From: Euonymus europaeus
Lineage: Eukaryota > Streptophyta > Magnoliopsida > Celastrales > Celastraceae
NCBI GenBank assembly: GCA_963580455.1
Contig: OY756965.1
Span: 21,054,902-21,118,901, forward strand
Reading direction: 5' to 3'
DNA: 64,000 bases
The first letter of the stretch is position 1; each line of letters begins with the position of its first letter. The translations under genes were made by a program, and so were the position numbers. Positions 59,359 through 64,000 of the stretch are shown here, piece after piece. Under the pieces are notes generated by a model. The model saw only the letters and a list, made by a program, of their open reading frames with translations, made no database searches and was not told the DNA's origin.

Positions 59359-61793
59359 TGTAACGCCCCGACTCGGGCACTACTGTTTAAACCTAATTCA
59401 ATATCTATAAGATATTAAATCTCCACATTATCACAAAAGATTTAATCTTAATTTCTCCAACTAAATCCATAAATTTCTACCGAAATTCCGGCAGCATCTC
59501 CCCGTATATCGGAGAATGCCCACCTGAAATACGCAGCACATATTCAGCAACATATAAGGCCTCCGGCCATCACATCACAAGCAATCACAATCCTAGGCAG
59601 GGCCTCAGGCCATCTAAGCATGCATCCACAATACATAATAAGTCACAATCATCATGCATGTATCAACATGCAATATAACAATAAGGTTCACACCCAGGTA
59701 CAGGAGTCCTATCACAAGGCACCATCCTATCCGTAGCATTCACACACCGTCAAGGTGTTTATAAACGTAGTCAACATACACAATCTTCAATTCGTACATA
59801 AAATATCAAACAGAATAAAGAAAATTAATTCTTTATTCTAACCCATCCTAGTGTCTCCAGGTGGCACCATGTCATCCCACCTCCTACAGATCCGCAGTGC
59901 CGGTATCCGTACCAGTCTCGCCTGTGTGGAAAGGAAAAAGAGTAAAGGGTGAGCAATGACTTAGTAGGGGCAAAGAGGATAACAAAATATAATAGCTGAA
60001 TTAAAAAGATAATTTGATGCAGCAACATGCCAAAGACTATGAACCACCATAACAAATACTCATCAAACCGTGATCTCGTTTCCTACTGTGAGTCCCAATG
60101 GGACGACGCCTTAGCATCCATCCCCACACATTGATATCGGTGAACACTGCCACCATACGATTCAATAAGGAAAACATGACCAATTACAAGACACCAGTCT
60201 TGTCTATACTGACTCGGGTTCCCTGAAACGATTCCTCGGAATCTCAGTATATTGCCTCATATAGGAGTCATTCGGTTGCAACCAAGCCGAGGTTCCACAA
60301 TCCTCCTCCCATATGACGTTCACACAACCTACGGAAGTCACGAATCCATATTCGCACTTCCATGTGGCTCTAATGCAACAATGTCATGCCATGAATTTAA
60401 TATAGCAATAAAAAAAATCCTAGTTATATATTTAACTAGCCATGATGCATGAATAAGAACCAAACATGCTTGATATAAGACCAAGCAATCAACCGGGAAT
60501 GCAAACTAATATTTAGGAAAATTCGAGAATAACCTTAGGTTCTTTTTTCCCTAGGGAGCAAATAGGGAAAAACACAAACATGAATAATAATGAAGATTAA
60601 ATACGCATTTTTAGATAATAAGAAAGAATCAAAAGATTGGGCTAGAATCCCCTACCTCAATTCCAAGCAATTTCACTTATTGAAATTTTTCCCAAAACCT
60701 AGAGTTTCGGTTCCAAGCCTAATATTTGGCAAAAATCGAAACTCATGTCACAACAACGCATTATTAACATCACATTTCTCATAAAAATAACAATTGTCTC
60801 ACAAAACTCAGATTTACCTTCTCTCTCTAGAAATTTCCTCCAAAGCTTGAATATCCACTCAATCTAGTTTTCACTCTAAATCAACAATAGAACCTAGTTA
60901 TACAACCACAATTATGTATAAAATCAACTTCCTAAAGCCTCCAAACCAATTAATCAAAGAATCCAACAATTCTAAACAAAAACCTAGCTTTTGACAAAAT
61001 TTGAAAAACTTATCAAAACAAGAAAAAAAATCTTACCTTAACTCTACAAATCTTCTTGCAATTTGTTAGACACTCTTAATCTTACAAAATTCAACTTGTA
61101 TCTTCCCAAAAATCAAGAGTGTGTTTGGAACATGTTTTCAAAACTGTTTTTTATTTTTCAAAATAGAAAACTGGATGAAAATTCATTTGGGTGTTACAGT
61201 TTTTGAAAACAGTTTTTCAGAATTATGTTTTTGAAAACAGAAAATCGAAAACAACTAAATCATGTTTTGGAGAATTTTGAAAATGGATTGGTGACATTTT
61301 TGTGAATAAATTGAAATTCATTTTTTTCCTCTTGCTCTACTTTTTCCTCCCTTTCTCATTAGTTGTTTCGATATCTTCTTTCTCATTTATTCTCTCTCCA
61401 ACTCTTCTCTCCCTTGTCTCTTCTCCATTATCTCTCCAAATTTATTTGATTTATTTTCCGTCATTGTTCATTACTCTTTTTGTTATATTATATAACTAAT
61501 CTTATTTTGTGTATAAACTTTGTATTTTTTATTTAGAAAACAGTTTACAAATAACATAAGCCAAATGAATTTTTAACACTTCATTCATTTTAAAAACTGA
61601 TTTTGAAAACTATACTCAAAATCGTTTTTAATTATTAAAAATAAAAACAATATTCAAACATACTCTCATGAGTTTCTTCCCCTTCTCTCCTTCTTCCCCT
61701 TTCCTCTCGGCTTCTCTGGTCTCTCGACCAAAAGTGTCTTTTTTTTTTGTTCTTTAAAATAATAGTGTTGGCCGGTCCAGCACCATTCAATTG

Positions 61794-61847
<54 letters not shown>

Positions 61848-62085
61848 TATATACTACAATGGCCAGTGGCCACTTTACAACAAAATGGCCACTTTCGGTG
61901 GCCATACATGGGCCACCGAAAGTGGTCCTATTTATATATATATATTAAAATTTAGTGTATATATATATTTTTTTTATTTGTTTAAATAATTTTATTTATA
62001 ATAAAACTTATTCAATTCCACATCTATTTAATCCTTTTTTTTTCCTTCTATTATTTTCTTGGTATTTTTGGATCGGTGTATTACA
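59359..62085. mobile_element. Solo LTR (about 2.7 kb) with target-site duplication
   Basis: Starts TGTAACGCCCCGACTCGGGC, the canonical opening of a large plant LTR class, and ends GGATCGGTGTATTACA, the inverted counterpart. ATGCT flanks both sides (59354-59358 and 62085-62089; the terminal A is shared). No primer-binding site, gag or pol lies beside either end, so it is best read as a solo LTR from recombination. It contains (TA)n at about 61797-61839. Confidence 0.75.
61100..61668. mobile_element. MITE nested in the solo LTR
   Basis: Left end GAGTGTGTTTGGAACATGTT, right end (reverse complement) GAGAGTATGTTTGAATATTG. Subterminal blocks GTTTTTGAAAACAGTTTTTC and the inverted AAAACTGATTTTGAAAACTA support folding. 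It has no convincing ORF. Confidence 0.6.
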
Positions 62086-62089
62086 TGCT

Positions 62090-62718
62090 AGTCTATTCCA
62101 TAATACATAATTAGTCAAACTTGGCATTCTTAGGACAACAAGAAAAGAAAATAATGAAAATCTGTTAAAGCTAAGAAGTAGGGGTGTGTCAACGGTCAAT
62201 TTTGATAGATATTTGAATATATTTTAGCCAAATCATTTAGTTGGTTCTTCGATTTTAATGATTTTTTGAAAAAAATCGACTAAATAGTTTGATTCAGTCG
62301 GTTTTGATTTTATCGATTTTTTTTAACACTCTTGCTATTGAGAATCAGCAAATATTATTTTTCTTTTACCAAGGGGTTCTCCTTGGAAAACCTTAATTTG
62401 TCTGTCATAAAAGCATCTCTGATCAATTGTTGAATTAAATTAATCTAATATTACCAGAAACTTCAATATTACAAGCAACTGATTAGAAGAATCTCAACAA
62501 TGACTAGAAAAACATAATGAACAGTAAGAATCAGCATTGTCGCGTCCTCGAAAAAATGGAAATAAATTGAACTATGATATGGTAAAGGAGAAGGTTTTTC
62601 ATAAGAACTCCTTCATCTGTTTTCTGGTTTTATTCGCAAATCCTTGTCCGAATCACAGCTTCGTCATCATCCTTGAAATGATATACTGTCTGACACCAAA
62701 CCTTATCAGTTCTAGAAA
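62090..62718. other. Spacer downstream of the Nudix gene
   Basis: AT-rich, includes GATTTTATCGATTTTTTTTA-type low-complexity DNA. Probably contains the 3' UTR of the minus-strand gene. Nothing else recognised. Confidence 0.4.
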
Positions 62719-64000
62719 TTACTCAGCATGAGGAGACAAGCTTGCCAATTGCCTACTCAATCTAGAAATGGCCACACAGAGCATAAAGATGAAAGGGATG
62801 ACGGCCATTTTAATGGGATTATCAAGCTTCTTGTTGGCATGAACATACTCGATTACTGAATACACACATTGCCAGATTGCACAAGCCAGTCCAAAACTGT
62901 CAACAGTTGTTCCAAAAACCCTGTCATTTGGAGGTGGATAGTAGAAACACCATATCCTACCATTTCTTCTCCAGCTGACATTTTCTTCTTGCATTGTGAA
63001 ACAAACTTCTATAAAGCATATCAGTAACCCCACAAATGCCATCAACATAGCCATTTGTGCATATTGTGGCTTTTCTGGACTAGACATTTGATCAAAAGCT
63101 GAGGACAACCCCTCTATCAATAAGCTAGTCAGAACCAATGTCCATTTCATCCTTTCCTGTAAACCAAAAATAGACTCAATTATTTTGGATAAATAAAAGC
63201 TGTTGAGAGGATTCTATTTTTCTTTCTTTTTGTATAATTACCATTCCAGCCAAACTTTCGGGGGAACGGTGTGGCCGAGGCAGAGTGTTCTCATTCCCTA
63301 AATCAATGTCAATAGAATGATGTTGGCTTTCATTCTGCGCATTTGGTTGATGAGAAGCAAGACGATCCAATAATTTGTCCAAGGCTTCCTTCATCCACAG
63401 CCGTTGACAAACCACTCTTGCTTCAGGTGCAGGCATCTGTATTAATCATCATAAGACACAGAGATTATTGATTTATTATCATCATTTCTTCTTCAGGATG
63501 ATTAGAAATTGATGAGACAGACGTACCCAAATTCTTTGTCGGATGTTCTTCTCCGGCCACTCATCTAACTCCTCTTGAACGAGCAATGGGAACATGTAGG
63601 CATCATGCAAAGTATTTCGGGCTTTGCCACTGAATTCCCACTTACCCAACTCAGGCTGCCAAAACAAGCATGGATCCACCATCAGTTACAAATCAACAGA
63701 TTTTGAATTGGAAACTCAAACTTGGGTTCCCAGATCAACGAATTTTTAATTCAAATTCCAAATTGTGATGAACCACATCACAAAAAAGAATTAAGAAGAA
63801 AGAGAAGTAACCTCCAAAGTTCCTCTCACTCCAGCTTCCTCCAGTGCCTCTCTTGAAGCCCCTTGTTTTCTGGTTTCATCGAACTTCCAATGTCCCTGTA
63901 ATTAATTTCATTGTTAAACTTCATAAATATAGGAAATTTTCTTGATTAAATTAATAAATTATAAGGTAAAAGTATTGTCAAGTGTCTACACCTTTGGAAA
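62719..64000 (-). CDS. Nudix hydrolase joined in frame to a multi-pass membrane domain (5' end outside window)
   Basis: Visible exons: 64000-63992 (partial), 63895-63812, 63655-63527, 63436-63242, 63156-62719; 284 codons here, all phase 0. The Nudix part has FPK followed by a perfect Nudix box (G-x5-E-x7-RE-x-x-EE-x-G-x) in GHWKFDETRKQGASREALEE with AGV, then KWEFSGKARNTLHDAYMFPL, EELDEWPEKNIRQRIW and CQRLWMKEALDKLLDRL. It resembles plant NUDT12/13/16-type enzymes, which cleave nucleoside diphosphate-linked substrates. The exon ending ...PESLAGM then splices (donor GTAATT, acceptor TTTGGTTTACAG) to ERMKWTLVLTSLLIEG and a 143-residue domain with about four hydrophobic segments (MAMLMAFVGLLICFIEVCF, GLACAIWQCVYSVIEYV, MAVIPFIFMLCVAISRL). 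Without splicing the Nudix frame stops 21 codons into the intron. Either a real fusion or a Nudix gene and a membrane-protein gene 90 bp apart. Confidence 0.8.

Noticed and set aside
61302..61499. 65-codon hydrophobic open frame
   Set aside because: T/C-rich low complexity inside a MITE nested in the solo LTR.
1..64000. tRNA, rRNA, CRISPR arrays or integrated viral genes
   Set aside because: Looked for cloverleaf arms, rRNA-like blocks, regular spacer arrays and viral polymerase or coat motifs on both strands; none seen apart from retrotransposon relics.

Overview
The window is nuclear DNA from a flowering plant, almost certainly a eudicot. It is AT-rich, the genes are split by many GT-AG introns, and the products are land-plant proteins (GASA peptide, TIC40, R2R3-MYB, X8-type GH17 glucanase, LRR receptor kinase). 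About half is introns and intergenic DNA littered with transposon relics. I see no tRNA or rRNA genes, no CRISPR array and no bacterial-type operon.

Layout. 1-424: last exon of a tail-anchored protein (+). 2543-2928: GASA/snakin peptide (+). 4662-8383: 12-coding-exon conserved plant protein, probably plastid-targeted (+). 9013-18277: RAD4/XPC DNA damage sensor, 13 exons (-), tail to tail with the previous gene. 19613-32834: TIC40, chloroplast inner-envelope import co-chaperone, 14 exons (-). 34111-37970: GPI-anchored GH17+X8 beta-1,3-glucanase (-). 38-45.7 kb: repeat-rich spacer. 45776-46869: R2R3-MYB of the MYB20/42/43/85 clade (-). 49017-52062: ARL8-type small GTPase (+). 54598-56764: LRR receptor-like kinase (-). 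57-62.1 kb: MITEs and a 2.7-kb solo LTR. 62719-64000: Nudix hydrolase whose coding frame appears to run by splicing into a multi-pass membrane domain (-, 5' end outside).

Exons were placed by hand from homology, GT/AG sites and phase continuity; for every complete gene the phases close and the total is a whole number of codons (GASA 93 aa, 459 aa, RAD4 934 aa, TIC40 444 aa, GH17 497 aa, MYB 283 aa, ARL8 184 aa, LRR-RLK 626 aa). These genes are independent, not one pathway. The set RAD4, TIC40, MYB43-like and LRR1-like recalls Arabidopsis At5g16630, At5g16620, At5g16600 and At5g16590, so the segment looks like an expanded version of an old conserved block (locus numbers from memory).

Most unusual items: the in-frame Nudix-to-membrane-domain gene; a duplicated copy of the GASA C-terminus just after its stop codon; a 179-bp tandem duplication in ARL8 that copies an exon end with its splice donor and changes the copied donor from GT to GC; and diagnosable fossils of an RTE LINE (inside TIC40), other LINEs, and a PIF/Harbinger transposase.
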